From: Rapidithrix thailandica
GTDB lineage: Bacteria > Bacteroidota > Bacteroidia > Cytophagales > Flammeovirgaceae
DNA length: 64,000 nucleotides
Reading direction: 5' to 3'
Assembly (NCBI RefSeq): GCF_039710355.1
Contig: NZ_JBDKWZ010000012.1
Location: forward strand, 124,001 to 188,000
The notes under the pieces are model-generated. The model had not been told where the DNA came from. It did no database searches and saw only the letters and a list, made by a program, of their open reading frames with translations. Of this stretch, positions 54,861 through 62,630 are shown piece by piece. The position numbers and the translations under genes are program-made. Positions within the stretch are counted from its first letter, which is position 1; every line of letters begins with the position of its first letter.

Positions 54861-56214
54861 AGTAATGCTACTGATTGGGCTGCTTTTCTTAGGAAGCGGC
54901 AGCCTGCAAGCGACTCATGTGAACGCAAACCGCTTGGATGTATCACAAAACATCTACGGACAAGACGGGGATTATGACAAAGAAAAAATGGCCCGTGATT
55001 TAAAAATCATGGAAAAAATCCTGGATGAATTATTTGCGGCAGAAGCGGCTCCCTTAAAAAGCTTGAAAATTACCGGTAATCGCACACATGCCTCTTATCA
55101 CCCGGGTTTCGGAGTGGTGTTTTACACACCTAACTTTACCAACACAAACTGGAAGCCTGCCATCGCATTTTATGAAGCCCAACTACGAAAAGAGGCCACC
55201 AAACAGCGATTGGATGCGCGCAAAAGAGAACTAAAAGCCCGCAAAGAAAAGTGGAAGGAAAAAAGGAAAATGGCAAAGCGAACGCTTGAAAATGATTCTG
55301 TTGAAGTTGATGAAGACATTGATATAGAAATAGAAACCATCATCAATGATGCCCTGGCTGAAATTCCCGAACAGATCGAAATCAATATCCCTCATATCTC
55401 TTTCAATACTTTGGACCACAACAACCTCAATATCGACAGCTTGTTGGAAGTGCATAATGAGATGGTCCATTCGATCATGTCGCGCTTTCTATCCCAATAC
55501 GGGGACCTGGCATCGGAACTCAAAGAGAATGAAAAAATCCTGGTGGTATACGAAGACAAAAACAACGCAAGCTCCTACCATACTTCTTTCTCCGACAAAC
55601 AAGCCAAATTTTTAAAAATCTCGGCTGTGGTAGACAAGAAGTCGGTTGTTCATTTGAAAAGAGGCCGCCTGTCACCACAAGAATTTGAACAGAAAATAAC
55701 ATGGAGTGCATTGGATGCAAATACCAAACAAAATATCGACTTACAAGTATTTTCCAAAGTATTGCAAGAAATTGTCAAAGAAAACAATTCCAACAATGAA
55801 TACAAGGTGATATTCAGCAACACGCCTAATATTTCGTTCAATCAAATCGATGGGCTTGGGGTCATTTATACCCTTGATTATTCGGAGATGCCTTTCTGGG
55901 TCAATATGGAAAGACATGAACAGATTGTCATCCGGACAGACCCTTCGGTAAGGGAAGAGGAAGCTGAACGCAAAATGGAATGGTACCATCATCTCAACAA
56001 AGAGATCAAACAGACAATGATTGAATACGGCCGCACTTTACAAAGTTTGAAGGATACCGATATGTTGATTATCAATGTAAGTCTCCCTCAATGCAATTGT
56101 GATATGCCTTCCGACTTGCAATTAAGCCTCAAATATTCCGTACTGACCCGGTATGACCAACGCAAAATCGACCTGGATGATGCCTTGGAAGAAATTATCG
56201 AAAACGAATATTAA
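54847..56214 (+). CDS. Secreted protein of unknown function in the ECF sigma operon
   Basis: 455 residues with a signal peptide (about 1-22, SLQATHV). Residues 100-155 form a highly basic helix (ARKRELKARKEKWKEKRKMA), then an acidic run (VEVDEDIDIEIETII) and beta-rich regions (about 210-430). Two cysteines near the end (LPQCNCDMPS, about 418-420) could form a CxC site. No family recognised. Its start overlaps the anti-sigma stop by 14 bases, so it belongs to the same regulatory unit and may be its sensor or effector (inference). Confidence 0.68.
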   Translation: MDMNKVMLLIGLLFLGSGSLQATHVNANRLDVSQNIYGQDGDYDKEKMARDLKIMEKILDELFAAEAAPLKSLKITGNRTHASYHPGFGVVFYTPNFTNTNWKPAIAFYEAQLRKEATKQRLDARKRELKARKEKWKEKRKMAKRTLENDSVEVDEDIDIEIETIINDALAEIPEQIEINIPHISFNTLDHNNLNIDSLLEVHNEMVHSIMSRFLSQYGDLASELKENEKILVVYEDKNNASSYHTSFSDKQAKFLKISAVVDKKSVVHLKRGRLSPQEFEQKITWSALDANTKQNIDLQVFSKVLQEIVKENNSNNEYKVIFSNTPNISFNQIDGLGVIYTLDYSEMPFWVNMERHEQIVIRTDPSVREEEAERKMEWYHHLNKEIKQTMIEYGRTLQSLKDTDMLIINVSLPQCNCDMPSDLQLSLKYSVLTRYDQRKIDLDDALEEIIENEY

Positions 56215-56233
56215 ACACTCTCCAATAAACACC

Positions 56234-56272
56234 AAACCTTCCAGGCTTTTGACAAACCCGGAAGGTTTTTTA
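56234..56272 (+). terminator. Terminator of the ECF sigma operon
   Basis: Arms AAACCTTCC and GGAAGGTTT around a 17-base loop, followed by TTT. It lies 20 bases after the stop of the third gene. Confidence 0.75.
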
Positions 56273-56298
56273 TGTATAAACAAGCTGACTTTTAGGAG

Positions 56299-56907
56299 TT
56301 ATTGAGCCTTTTTAAAATTCTCATTGGCTTGCTCCCAGTTGATCACACTCCAGAAAGCATTGATATAATCAGGGCGTTTGTTTTGGTATTTTAAATAGTA
56401 GGCATGTTCCCATACATCCAATCCTAACACCGGGGTTCCTTTCACCTCCGCTACATCCATCAAAGGATTGTCTTGGTTAGGCGTGGAAGTCACTACCAGT
56501 TTGCCGTTTTCATCTACAATTAACCAAGCCCAACCAGATCCAAATCGGGTAGCAGCGGCATTGTTAAACGCTTCTTTCAGAGCATCAAAAGAACCGAAAG
56601 TACTTTCAATAGCTTTCCCTAACTCTCCTGTAGGCGCTCCCCCACCCTCAGGCGATAACAAAGACCAAAAGAAAGTGTGGTTGTAATGTCCACCGCCATT
56701 GTTGCGAACAGCTCCCGAAAGTTGTGATACTTGCTTCATCAAGTCTTCCAAAGGAGCCTCAGCCGCCTCCGTGCCTTCTACCGCGCCATTCAGTTTGGTA
56801 ACATACGCTTGGTGGTGTTTACTGTGATGAATTTCCATGGTTTGTGCATCGATATGCGGTTCCAATGCATCATAGGTATACGATAATTTTGGCAATTGAA
56901 ATGACAT
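56299..56907 (-). CDS. sodA: Superoxide dismutase, Mn/Fe family
   Basis: 202 residues. Converts superoxide to oxygen and hydrogen peroxide. Metal ligands are all present: His27 (MEIHHSKHH), His77 (GGHYNHTFFW), Asp164 and His168 (LDVWEHAYY). Gln145 in TPNQDNP is the pattern of manganese-type enzymes, though metal choice can be mixed in Bacteroidota. No signal peptide, so cytoplasmic. Divergent from a COG2345 regulator with a palindromic control region between. Confidence 0.95.
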   Translation of the reverse strand: MSFQLPKLSYTYDALEPHIDAQTMEIHHSKHHQAYVTKLNGAVEGTEAAEAPLEDLMKQVSQLSGAVRNNGGGHYNHTFFWSLLSPEGGGAPTGELGKAIESTFGSFDALKEAFNNAAATRFGSGWAWLIVDENGKLVVTSTPNQDNPLMDVAEVKGTPVLGLDVWEHAYYLKYQNKRPDYINAFWSVINWEQANENFKKAQ

Positions 56908-56972
56908 TGTTTTATTTTTTTAGTGAATAAATAATTTTAGTATACTTGAATCAAGGATCCTTTTTTCGCTAT

Positions 56973-57020
56973 TTGTTATATAAGTACGAAGCAAAGTTAG
57001 TAACTTAGTTAATATAACAA
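56973..57020. promoter_or_regulatory. Palindromic operator region between sod and the COG2345 regulator
   Basis: Central AAGTTA-G-TAACTT (56994-57006) is flanked by TTGTTATAT (56973-56981) and ATATAACAA (57012-57020). The central palindrome overlaps the -7 element of the sod promoter, so a bound repressor would block it. It is likely a site of the divergent regulator. Confidence 0.5.
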
Positions 57021-57021
57021 G
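56992..57021 (-). promoter_or_regulatory. Promoter for the superoxide dismutase gene
   Basis: On the minus strand CTTG, 18 bases, then TAACTTTG (exact TAnnTTTG). The start site would be near 56985, about 80 bases before the ATG. Confidence 0.5.
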
Positions 57022-57067
57022 CATTTACTTGGTATATTATTTATTGATCTTGTGATAGATTTCAATT

Positions 57068-57691
57068 ATGACGGATAATAAACTTTTATTCTTATTAAAA
57101 ACCCGTGGCGCATTTACGGCAGAGCAAGTTGCCAAAGAATTGAAAATAACCAAAGAAGGAGCCCGGCAGAAGCTACTGAAACTGATCGAACAAGATTTGG
57201 TAAAAGCCATTTCCGAGTCCAAGGGGGTGGGACGCCCGAAACAGTATTATGTATTAACGGCCTTGGGGCATCAGCAATTTCCCGACACTCATGCAGAGCT
57301 CACTGCCCAACTACTCAAAACCATAGAACAAGTATTGGGTGAAAATGCCTTAAATGCCATTATCAATGCCCGGGGCACTGCTGCCGACCTGAAGTATTCC
57401 AAACAACTACAACAAGCCCATTCTCTGGAAGACAAACTGGATCAATTAGCCAAAATTCGTACGGAAGAGGGCTATATGGCTGAATGGAGCAAAGAAGACC
57501 GCAATTACTTATTCGTTGAAAACCACTGTCCGATCTGTATTGCAGCCTCTCAATGCCAAGGCTTTTGTCAAACTAAAATCAACACTTTCCGGAATGTATT
57601 GGGCAGTACCGTATCCATCGAAAGAATAGAACATATCCTGTTAGGTGCCAGAAGATGTGCTTACAGAATCACTCCTCAACCCTCCTCCTAA
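57068..57691 (+). CDS. COG2345-type helix-turn-helix regulator with cysteine cluster (SufR-like)
   Basis: 207 residues. N-terminal winged helix (about 1-65; GAFTAEQVAKELKITKEGAR, GVGRPKQYYVLT). C-terminal part carries Cys154, 157, 163, 167 (HCPICIAASQCQGFC) and Cys197 (RRCAYRI), the layout of COG2345 regulators such as SufR that bind a [4Fe-4S] cluster. It is divergent from sod, so a redox-responsive control of sod is likely (inference). Confidence 0.82.
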   Translation: MTDNKLLFLLKTRGAFTAEQVAKELKITKEGARQKLLKLIEQDLVKAISESKGVGRPKQYYVLTALGHQQFPDTHAELTAQLLKTIEQVLGENALNAIINARGTAADLKYSKQLQQAHSLEDKLDQLAKIRTEEGYMAEWSKEDRNYLFVENHCPICIAASQCQGFCQTKINTFRNVLGSTVSIERIEHILLGARRCAYRITPQPSS

Positions 57692-57723
57692 AAGCGCTCA
57701 AAACTATCAACCATACTTATACT

Positions 57724-57921
57724 ATGTCCCCCACAAAACCAGACTTTTCAGAGGATTGGCCTCAACGGATAGGGTTTGCCTCGACAAAGGGGCTGTTCAT
57801 TCTTTTAAGAGAACGTATTTTGAACACCGTCAAGAGAGCGTACAATTCGACAAAGCCTTATTCACTCCACCTTTGGCAAATGGGCATCTGTTTACTAGCT
57901 TTATATACATTAGATAAATAA
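57724..57921 (+). CDS. Doubtful 65-residue ORF
   Basis: ATG 57724 opens a 65-codon frame reading MSPTKPDFSEDWPQRIGFAS and ending WQMGICLLALYTLDK. It begins 32 bases after the regulator gene on the same strand. A neighbouring frame is also open over the same stretch, and no domain, promoter or start signal is evident. It could be a real small protein or non-coding. Confidence 0.25.
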   Translation: MSPTKPDFSEDWPQRIGFASTKGLFILLRERILNTVKRAYNSTKPYSLHLWQMGICLLALYTLDK

Positions 57922-57957
57922 AAAATCCCGATTATCCAGTACACTACTGTATAGTAT

Positions 57958-58887
57958 ATGAAAGCACTCCTCTATTTCTGCCTCTTTTTTAGCGGAACCG
58001 TAGTCGCCCAAAACACAAAAGTTCCTTCTTACTATCAAGTGAATAAGGCCCTTTGTAAAAAAATACAAGATCTTGTAACGGAATTAGCCTTGGACCGGGA
58101 GTTTCCGGTGGGCGAAGACGGTATGGAACAAATTTCACTGGCAGTCATCCGCATCCCACAAAAGGGACGTCCGCAAATTGCGGGGTTCCGCTATGAAAAT
58201 TTCATTTACCCTGCTTCTGTGTACAAAATGTATGTGGCAGCCGAAGTGCTCCGGCAAGTGTATGAAGGGAAGTATTCCCTAACAAGTCCTTATATTGTAC
58301 GCTCTCCTAACGATGTGGATAAAAACAAAGAAATTCCCTTTGATCCCAGGCCGCTGCTCCAAGATGGGGATACCGTAACGATCAACTACCTTTTGGACTT
58401 GATGATCACCCGGAGTGATAATTCGGCAGCCAATTGCCTGATTGACCTCGTCCAAAGAAAACCTATCAATGCTCTGATGCACCGCTATCATTGGGAAGGA
58501 AGCGAAGTAACCCGGAAATTCCTGAATCGTAAATTTGAAGATGCCGAATATCAAACAATACGGGGAACGGAAACCAGCGCCCTGCATGCGGCTGATTTTA
58601 TGTATTTGCTTGAAACCAGGCAATTAGTAAACCCTTGGGTAAGCATGCAGATGAAGGCCCTCTTGGCCCGTCAATTGGACAAATCAAAACTGGCTAGCGG
58701 CTTCCCGAAAGAAGTGTTGTTCTCTCATAAAACCGGTTGGTTTTCTACCTGGACCCATGATGTAGGCATTGTAGAAGACGGCCAAACTACCTATATCCTC
58801 TCTTGCTTTTTACCCTTACCGGAAGAAGAAGCCCGGCCGAAACTCAAGGCATTGGCCAAACGGATACATGCTTTTATGAAGGGTTGA
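57958..58887 (+). CDS. Beta-lactamase-fold serine hydrolase (class A-like)
   Basis: 309 residues with a signal peptide (1-18, VVAQ). Active-site motifs SVYK (Ser87-Lys90), SDN (153-155) and KTG (258-260) define the class A serine beta-lactamase/transpeptidase fold. The ExxLN motif holding the deacylating Glu166 is not clear; GSEVTRKFLNRKFEDAEYQ lies where it would be expected. Activity on beta-lactams is therefore doubtful; a peptidoglycan peptidase or esterase is possible. The last codons merge into a G-rich repeat. Confidence 0.82.
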   Translation: MKALLYFCLFFSGTVVAQNTKVPSYYQVNKALCKKIQDLVTELALDREFPVGEDGMEQISLAVIRIPQKGRPQIAGFRYENFIYPASVYKMYVAAEVLRQVYEGKYSLTSPYIVRSPNDVDKNKEIPFDPRPLLQDGDTVTINYLLDLMITRSDNSAANCLIDLVQRKPINALMHRYHWEGSEVTRKFLNRKFEDAEYQTIRGTETSALHAADFMYLLETRQLVNPWVSMQMKALLARQLDKSKLASGFPKEVLFSHKTGWFSTWTHDVGIVEDGQTTYILSCFLPLPEEEARPKLKALAKRIHAFMKG

Positions 58888-58922
58888 GGGATTGAGGGGA
58901 TTGAAGGATTGAGGGGTTGAAG
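58880..58922 (+). repeat. G-rich tandem repeat across the serine hydrolase stop codon
   Basis: Five imperfect copies of a 7-9-base unit close to GGGATTGA. The first copy carries the TGA stop (58885-58887). Four runs of three or four G could form a G-quadruplex. A related array lies at 61326-61362. Confidence 0.7.
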
Positions 58923-58997
58923 AGCAGTCAAAACTTTGCTTTTTGCCTTGTTCCCCGCTTGGTGAAGGAATACACTGGTCTTCTCTTTAAACTTCCC

Positions 58998-59005
58998 TAC
59001 TTTTG
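58998..59005 (+). promoter_or_regulatory. -7 promoter element for pyrC
   Basis: TACTTTTG matches TAnnTTTG and would start transcription about 28 bases before the pyrC ATG. No clear -33 TTTG. Confidence 0.4.
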
Positions 59006-59039
59006 TAAAAGACAAAGTCTTACAAGAAAAGAAATTACT

Positions 59040-60377
59040 ATGAAATCGATACTCATACTCAATGGCACGCTTGTCAACGAAGGCAAACAAGAACAAAAGG
59101 ATCTATTGATCAAAGACGGATTTATCTATAAAATTGACCAAGACTTATCAAGTCAAAAAGCAGAAATCACCATCGATGCCGCTGGCAAAATGATCCTTCC
59201 GGGTGTCATTGATGACCAGGTGCATTTCCGGGAACCGGGATTAACACATAAAGCAAACATCTACACGGAAGCCAAAGCAGCCGTAGCCGGAGGGGTCACT
59301 ACCTTTATGGAAATGCCCAATACCGTACCCAATGCCGTAACGGTCGACTTACTGGAAGATAAATATAAAATTGCTTCGAAAAGCTCTTTGGCCAATTACT
59401 CCTTTTATATGGGAGCCACCAACGACAATGCCGAAGAATTGTTAAAAATCGATCCTCAACACGTATGTGGGGTGAAAGTTTTTATGGGATCCTCCACCGG
59501 TAATATGTTGGTAGACGATGAAAAAGTATTGGAAAAAATCTTTTCCTCGGTAGACATGCTGATTGCTACGCATTGTGAAAAAGACCCGATGATCAAAGAA
59601 AATGCGGAAGCCTACCGCAAACAATACGGAGAGGATATTCCGATCAAATACCATCCTTTGATCCGGAGTGCCGAAGCTTGTTATGCCTCTTCTTCACAAG
59701 CAGTTGCTCTGGCGAAAAAACACGGAGCACGTTTGCATATTTTACATATCTCCACAGCCAAGGAGACAGCGTTATTTGACAATACATTGCCTTTAGAGCA
59801 AAAGAAAATTACTGCCGAAGCTTGTGTCCACCATCTTTGGTTTAGCGATGCCGACTACGATGAGAAAGGCACTTTGATCAAATGGAACCCGGCTGTAAAA
59901 ACGGCAGCGGACCGTGAAGAAATTTTTCAGGCAGTGTTGGATGGCAGAATTGATGTAATTGCTACCGACCATGCTCCGCATACTTTGGAAGAAAAACAAA
60001 ATAATTATTTCAAGGCACCTTCCGGCGGACCGTTGATTCAACATTCTTTGTTGGCGATGCTTGATTTCTATCATCAAGGAAAAATTAGTCTGGAAATGAT
60101 TGTTGAAAAAATGTGTCATAACCCGGCAAGGCTGTTCCAAATTGATCACAGAGGTTTCCTTCGCGAAGGTTATTGGGCAGACCTGGCCCTAGTAGATCTT
60201 CAAAAACCCACAGAAGTAACCAGAGAATCACTGCATTACAAATGCGGATGGTCTCCTTTTGAAGGACATACGTTTCAGTCTCGTATCTCACAAGTAATTG
60301 TTTCCGGCCACCTGGCCTACTCTTCAGGAAGGTTTGACGAACAAGTGCAAGGAAAAAGACTTCAATTCAAAAGATAA
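59040..60377 (+). CDS. pyrC: Dihydroorotase
   Basis: 445 residues from ATG 59040; the frame extends upstream but only this start is family-like (MKSILILNGTLVNEGKQEQK). Closes carbamoyl-aspartate to dihydroorotate in pyrimidine synthesis. Binuclear zinc site: VHFREPG (His62), KVFMGSSTGNM (carboxylated Lys), THCEKDPM, LHILHIST, and catalytic Asp in ATDHAPHT. The first His of the usual HxH motif is Gln60 (DDQVHF). I recall this as common in Bacteroidota, so it is probably functional. Cytoplasmic. Confidence 0.92.
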   Translation: MKSILILNGTLVNEGKQEQKDLLIKDGFIYKIDQDLSSQKAEITIDAAGKMILPGVIDDQVHFREPGLTHKANIYTEAKAAVAGGVTTFMEMPNTVPNAVTVDLLEDKYKIASKSSLANYSFYMGATNDNAEELLKIDPQHVCGVKVFMGSSTGNMLVDDEKVLEKIFSSVDMLIATHCEKDPMIKENAEAYRKQYGEDIPIKYHPLIRSAEACYASSSQAVALAKKHGARLHILHISTAKETALFDNTLPLEQKKITAEACVHHLWFSDADYDEKGTLIKWNPAVKTAADREEIFQAVLDGRIDVIATDHAPHTLEEKQNNYFKAPSGGPLIQHSLLAMLDFYHQGKISLEMIVEKMCHNPARLFQIDHRGFLREGYWADLALVDLQKPTEVTRESLHYKCGWSPFEGHTFQSRISQVIVSGHLAYSSGRFDEQVQGKRLQFKR

Positions 60378-60393
60378 TTTTTTCAAAAAAATA

Positions 60394-60424
60394 TTTGGAG
60401 AATTAAAATTGCTCGCTATATTTG
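60394..60424 (+). promoter_or_regulatory. Promoter for tRNA-His
   Basis: TTTG, 19 bases, TATATTTG: an exact match to the Bacteroidota promoter. Transcription would begin near 60431, nine bases before the tRNA. Confidence 0.75.
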
Positions 60425-60439
60425 CACCCACATTCAGAC

Positions 60440-60514
60440 GGCGAATGTAGCTCAGTTGGTTAGAGTAGTGGTTTGTGGTACCATTGGTCGTGGGTTCGAG
60501 TCCCATCATTCGCC
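60440..60514 (+). tRNA. tRNA-His (anticodon GTG)
   Basis: Acceptor stem GCGAATG/CATTCGC, with the encoded G-1 (60440) facing C73 (60514), the identity mark of tRNA-His. D arm GCTC/GAGT, anticodon stem GTGGT/ACCAT with loop TTGTGGT (anticodon GTG), T arm GTGGG/CCCAT with TTCGAGT. CCA is not encoded. Confidence 0.97.
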
Positions 60515-60555
60515 CTCAAAGCTTTCCAAATACATCTTTTTTGGAATTCCATTCT

Positions 60556-60611
60556 AAGGGTTTTATCAAGAACTTTCTCTCAGAGAATTTTGATAAAACC
60601 CTTATTTTTTT
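60556..60611 (+). terminator. Terminator after tRNA-His
   Basis: Arms AAGGGTTTTATCA and TGATAAAACCCTT (13 bp), followed by ATTTTTTTT. Confidence 0.85.
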
Positions 60612-60626
60612 GCCCTGCATATTTTC

Positions 60627-61250
60627 TTAATAAGACAAACCCGGAGTTTTCTTCAGATACTGATTCCCGTCCAATTGTTTTAGCATAAAATCAGCCACAT
60701 CTGCCCGGGAAATTTTAAGAGTGAGCCCTTTGGCTTTTGTCCCAAACCCATGTTCATACTTACCGGTACGGTCGCCATCCGTAAAGGCAGCAGGGCGTAC
60801 AATGGTCCAATCCAATTGGCTTTGCCGGATATACTTTTCTTGAATTTCATGATCTGCGAATGCCTCTTTTAAGAACATTCCAAACATGATATGCTTCCAA
60901 AAAAAATTAAGGTTGGCCCAGCTATCGCCCGCCCCCAAAGTTGTTTGACAGATTAACCGTTGCACTTCTAACTGCTCCATGGCCCGGATGATATTCCGCG
61001 TACCTTCTGACCGAATCTTCCCTTTTCTTCCTGCTCCCAGCGCACAGAACACCGCTTCCTGCCCACTGATGGCCCGTTTGACAGTGGAAAAGTCCAGGAC
61101 GTCCCCTTGAAACGTTTTGAGCTTAGGATGCTCTATGGACAACTTAGAAGGATTCCTAAGGAAAGCCGTTACTTCGTATTCCTGTAATAGTGCTTGTTCT
61201 ACCAACTGTAGTCCAATGCTTCCCGTTGATCCGAAAATAATGAGTTTCAT
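60627..61250 (-). CDS. NAD(P)-binding atypical short-chain dehydrogenase-like protein
   Basis: 207 residues from ATG 61250 (MKLIIFGSTGSIGLQLVEQA); the frame extends eight codons upstream but the dinucleotide motif begins here. The Rossmann motif GSTGSIG (7-13) is of the NmrA/BLVRB-like atypical SDR type, with DVLDFSTVKRAISGQEAVFC and TIVRPAAFTDGDRTG. NAD(P)H-dependent reductase or sensor; no catalytic YxxxK. It lies next to an AraC regulator (61370) on the same strand, so the regulator may control it. Confidence 0.85.
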   Translation of the reverse strand: MKLIIFGSTGSIGLQLVEQALLQEYEVTAFLRNPSKLSIEHPKLKTFQGDVLDFSTVKRAISGQEAVFCALGAGRKGKIRSEGTRNIIRAMEQLEVQRLICQTTLGAGDSWANLNFFWKHIMFGMFLKEAFADHEIQEKYIRQSQLDWTIVRPAAFTDGDRTGKYEHGFGTKAKGLTLKISRADVADFMLKQLDGNQYLKKTPGLSY

Positions 61251-61271
61251 AGTCTTTCTATTTTTTTGAAA

Positions 61272-61279
61272 CAAAGCTA
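61272..61279 (-). promoter_or_regulatory. -7 promoter element before the NAD(P)-binding protein
   Basis: TAGCTTTG on the minus strand, exact TAnnTTTG, about 22 bases before ATG 61250. A TTTG lies 26 bases further up (61306-61309), longer than the usual spacing. Confidence 0.35.
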
Positions 61280-61325
61280 GGCTTGCTACAAATGGTTAAA
61301 TAGAACAAAACCGACAGGCTGCCTC

Positions 61326-61362
61326 AAATTGAAGGATTGGAGGGGTGAAGGATTGAAGGAAA
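61326..61362 (+). repeat. Second copy of the G-rich GGATTGA-type repeat
   Basis: Copies AAATTGA, AGGATTGG, AGGGGTGA, AGGATTGA and AGGAAAAAGGGGG, between the AraC stop and the NAD(P)-binding gene. It is similar in unit and strand to 58880-58922. Confidence 0.55.
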
Positions 61363-61369
61363 AAGGGGG

Positions 61370-62134
61370 TTATTTTTGAAACTGGAGGGGGGAATAACCG
61401 GTAAATTCTTTAAACTCCCGGATAAAGTGCGATTGATCCGCATAGCCGTTGTCAAAAGCGATATCGGAAAGTTTGACAAAATGCTGGTTTTTCAATTGTG
61501 TTAAGGCCGCCTGGAAACGACATACCCTCGCATACAATTTAGGGGAAATTCCTACATATTGATTAAACTTCCGCTCAAAACTCCTTTCTGATAATTTAAA
61601 TTGGTCCTGTAAGTCTTTTAAGGAAATGTTTCCTTTGGTTGCCTGTATTTGCGAGAGAGCTATATGAGTGATTTTGTCCGGTTGTTTGTTAATTTTTTGA
61701 ATTTGAGCATAGAGAAAAGAAGATAGCACTTCAATTTGCTCAAGGGGTGAACCCGTATTCAACAACTGTTCCGAGGTGTTGACAGAGAGCAAACCTAAAT
61801 CGAGGCAAGAATCGGTCAGCTCTTTGGCACTAAAACCAAAAATTGACCTCAGGGCATTCGGAAAAAAACTCACGCCCAATATTTTAAAATCGCCTGACAT
61901 ATAAAGCTCCGTACGCTTTACGGTTTGCCCATATATAAAAATTTCCGGCAGCGCTTTATTCTCCTGATCGAAAAAGCTTCCTTTTTCTGCAGATTGAAAA
62001 ATCAAGCCGGGACAACCATCTACAAGGGGACCAAACTTTTTGGATACAAAGTCTTGATCATTGCTTTCTAAAACCCAAAAATATTGAATATAATTTTTGA
62101 GATGTTCAGGTGCTTGTATTTGTTCGGCTTTCAT
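61370..62134 (-). CDS. AraC-family transcriptional regulator
   Basis: 254 residues. N-terminal sensing domain (about 1-140, of the type with WVLESNDQDF and GPLVDGCPGLIFQ, DUF6597-like) and a C-terminal two-part HTH (about 155-250; ISLKDLQDQFKLSERSFERK, ISPKLYARVCRFQAALTQL, YADQSHFIREFKEFTGYSPL). It should bind DNA as an activator or repressor; its neighbour 61250 is a likely target. Ligand unknown. Confidence 0.9.
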   Translation of the reverse strand: MKAEQIQAPEHLKNYIQYFWVLESNDQDFVSKKFGPLVDGCPGLIFQSAEKGSFFDQENKALPEIFIYGQTVKRTELYMSGDFKILGVSFFPNALRSIFGFSAKELTDSCLDLGLLSVNTSEQLLNTGSPLEQIEVLSSFLYAQIQKINKQPDKITHIALSQIQATKGNISLKDLQDQFKLSERSFERKFNQYVGISPKLYARVCRFQAALTQLKNQHFVKLSDIAFDNGYADQSHFIREFKEFTGYSPLQFQK

Positions 62135-62325
62135 TTTCTCAGAGCATGTTTAAAATAGATGGACCTCCAAACTATTCATAATTTTTCAACTACGTATTGG
62201 CTAGTACCATATTCATACACTTCTGTAAATCGAAAAAAGTTTACCCGGCTCCTTCTCAAAAATAAGGTTTTATCCAATATTTATGCATGGAAATGCTATT
62301 TAGTAACAAATTGTTTTTGGCATGC

Positions 62326-62460
62326 ATGATCCACCAAGAACACTTATCATCTTTTCCGATTTTTGAAAGCCTCCTTCAAAAAAAATACTTGCCTATTTTC
62401 AAAACACAAATTGTACTTTTTAAGGACCGTACAACGTATCATTATCCCACAACAGATTGA
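62326..62460 (+). CDS. 44-residue ORF followed by a terminator
   Basis: ATG 62326 opens 44 codons reading MIHQEHLSSFPIFESLLQKK at the start, and a terminator follows 24 bases after the stop. Part of its sequence (QKKYLPIFKTQIVLFK) resembles a translated stretch after the next gene (KKHLPVFKIHSVFLK near 63660-63706). No clear promoter or family. It may be a small protein gene, an sRNA-like transcript or a decayed gene. Confidence 0.3.
   Translation: MIHQEHLSSFPIFESLLQKKYLPIFKTQIVLFKDRTTYHYPTTD
62376..62424 (+). repeat. Left copy of a degenerate direct repeat
   Basis: About 48 bases starting TCAAAAAAAATACTTGCC, similar by eye to 63660-63706 (about three quarters of the best 34 positions match). 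The two copies flank the gene at 62631. Confidence 0.4.
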
Positions 62461-62483
62461 AAGCGATGCATATAGCGTAGAAA

Positions 62484-62508
62484 GAGGTGAATTAACACCT
62501 CTTTTTAA
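62484..62508 (+). terminator. Orphan terminator upstream of the 62631 gene
   Basis: AGAGGTG, AATTAA loop, CACCTCT, then TTTTT. A strong plus-strand terminator with no recognised gene before it, other than the 44-codon ORF. Confidence 0.75.
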
Positions 62509-62559
62509 CCAACAATGAAATTTTACGAAAAAAATAAAACGCACAAAAAATAGCATTTA

Positions 62560-62594
62560 CTTGAATAAAAACAAGAAAAGACTAAGTAGCTTTG
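62560..62594 (+). promoter_or_regulatory. Promoter for the 62631 gene
   Basis: CTTG, 23 bases, TAGCTTTG (exact TAnnTTTG), about 37 bases before the ATG at 62631. Confidence 0.45.
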
Positions 62595-62630
62595 GGCAGT
62601 TTAATATATAACATAACCCCATCAAGTCAA

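Larger units (their letters stand above)
62135..62630. other. 496-base region with a small ORF and orphan terminator
   Basis: It lies between the AraC gene (minus) and a membrane gene (plus). It contains a 44-codon ORF (62326-62460), a strong plus-strand terminator (62484-62508), one copy of a repeated segment (62376-62424) and the promoter of the next gene (62560-62594). The first 190 bases hold nothing I can name. Confidence 0.5.

Noticed and set aside
62347..62556. 69-codon minus-strand frame
   Set aside because: Antisense to the terminator region, Phe-rich, no start context or family.
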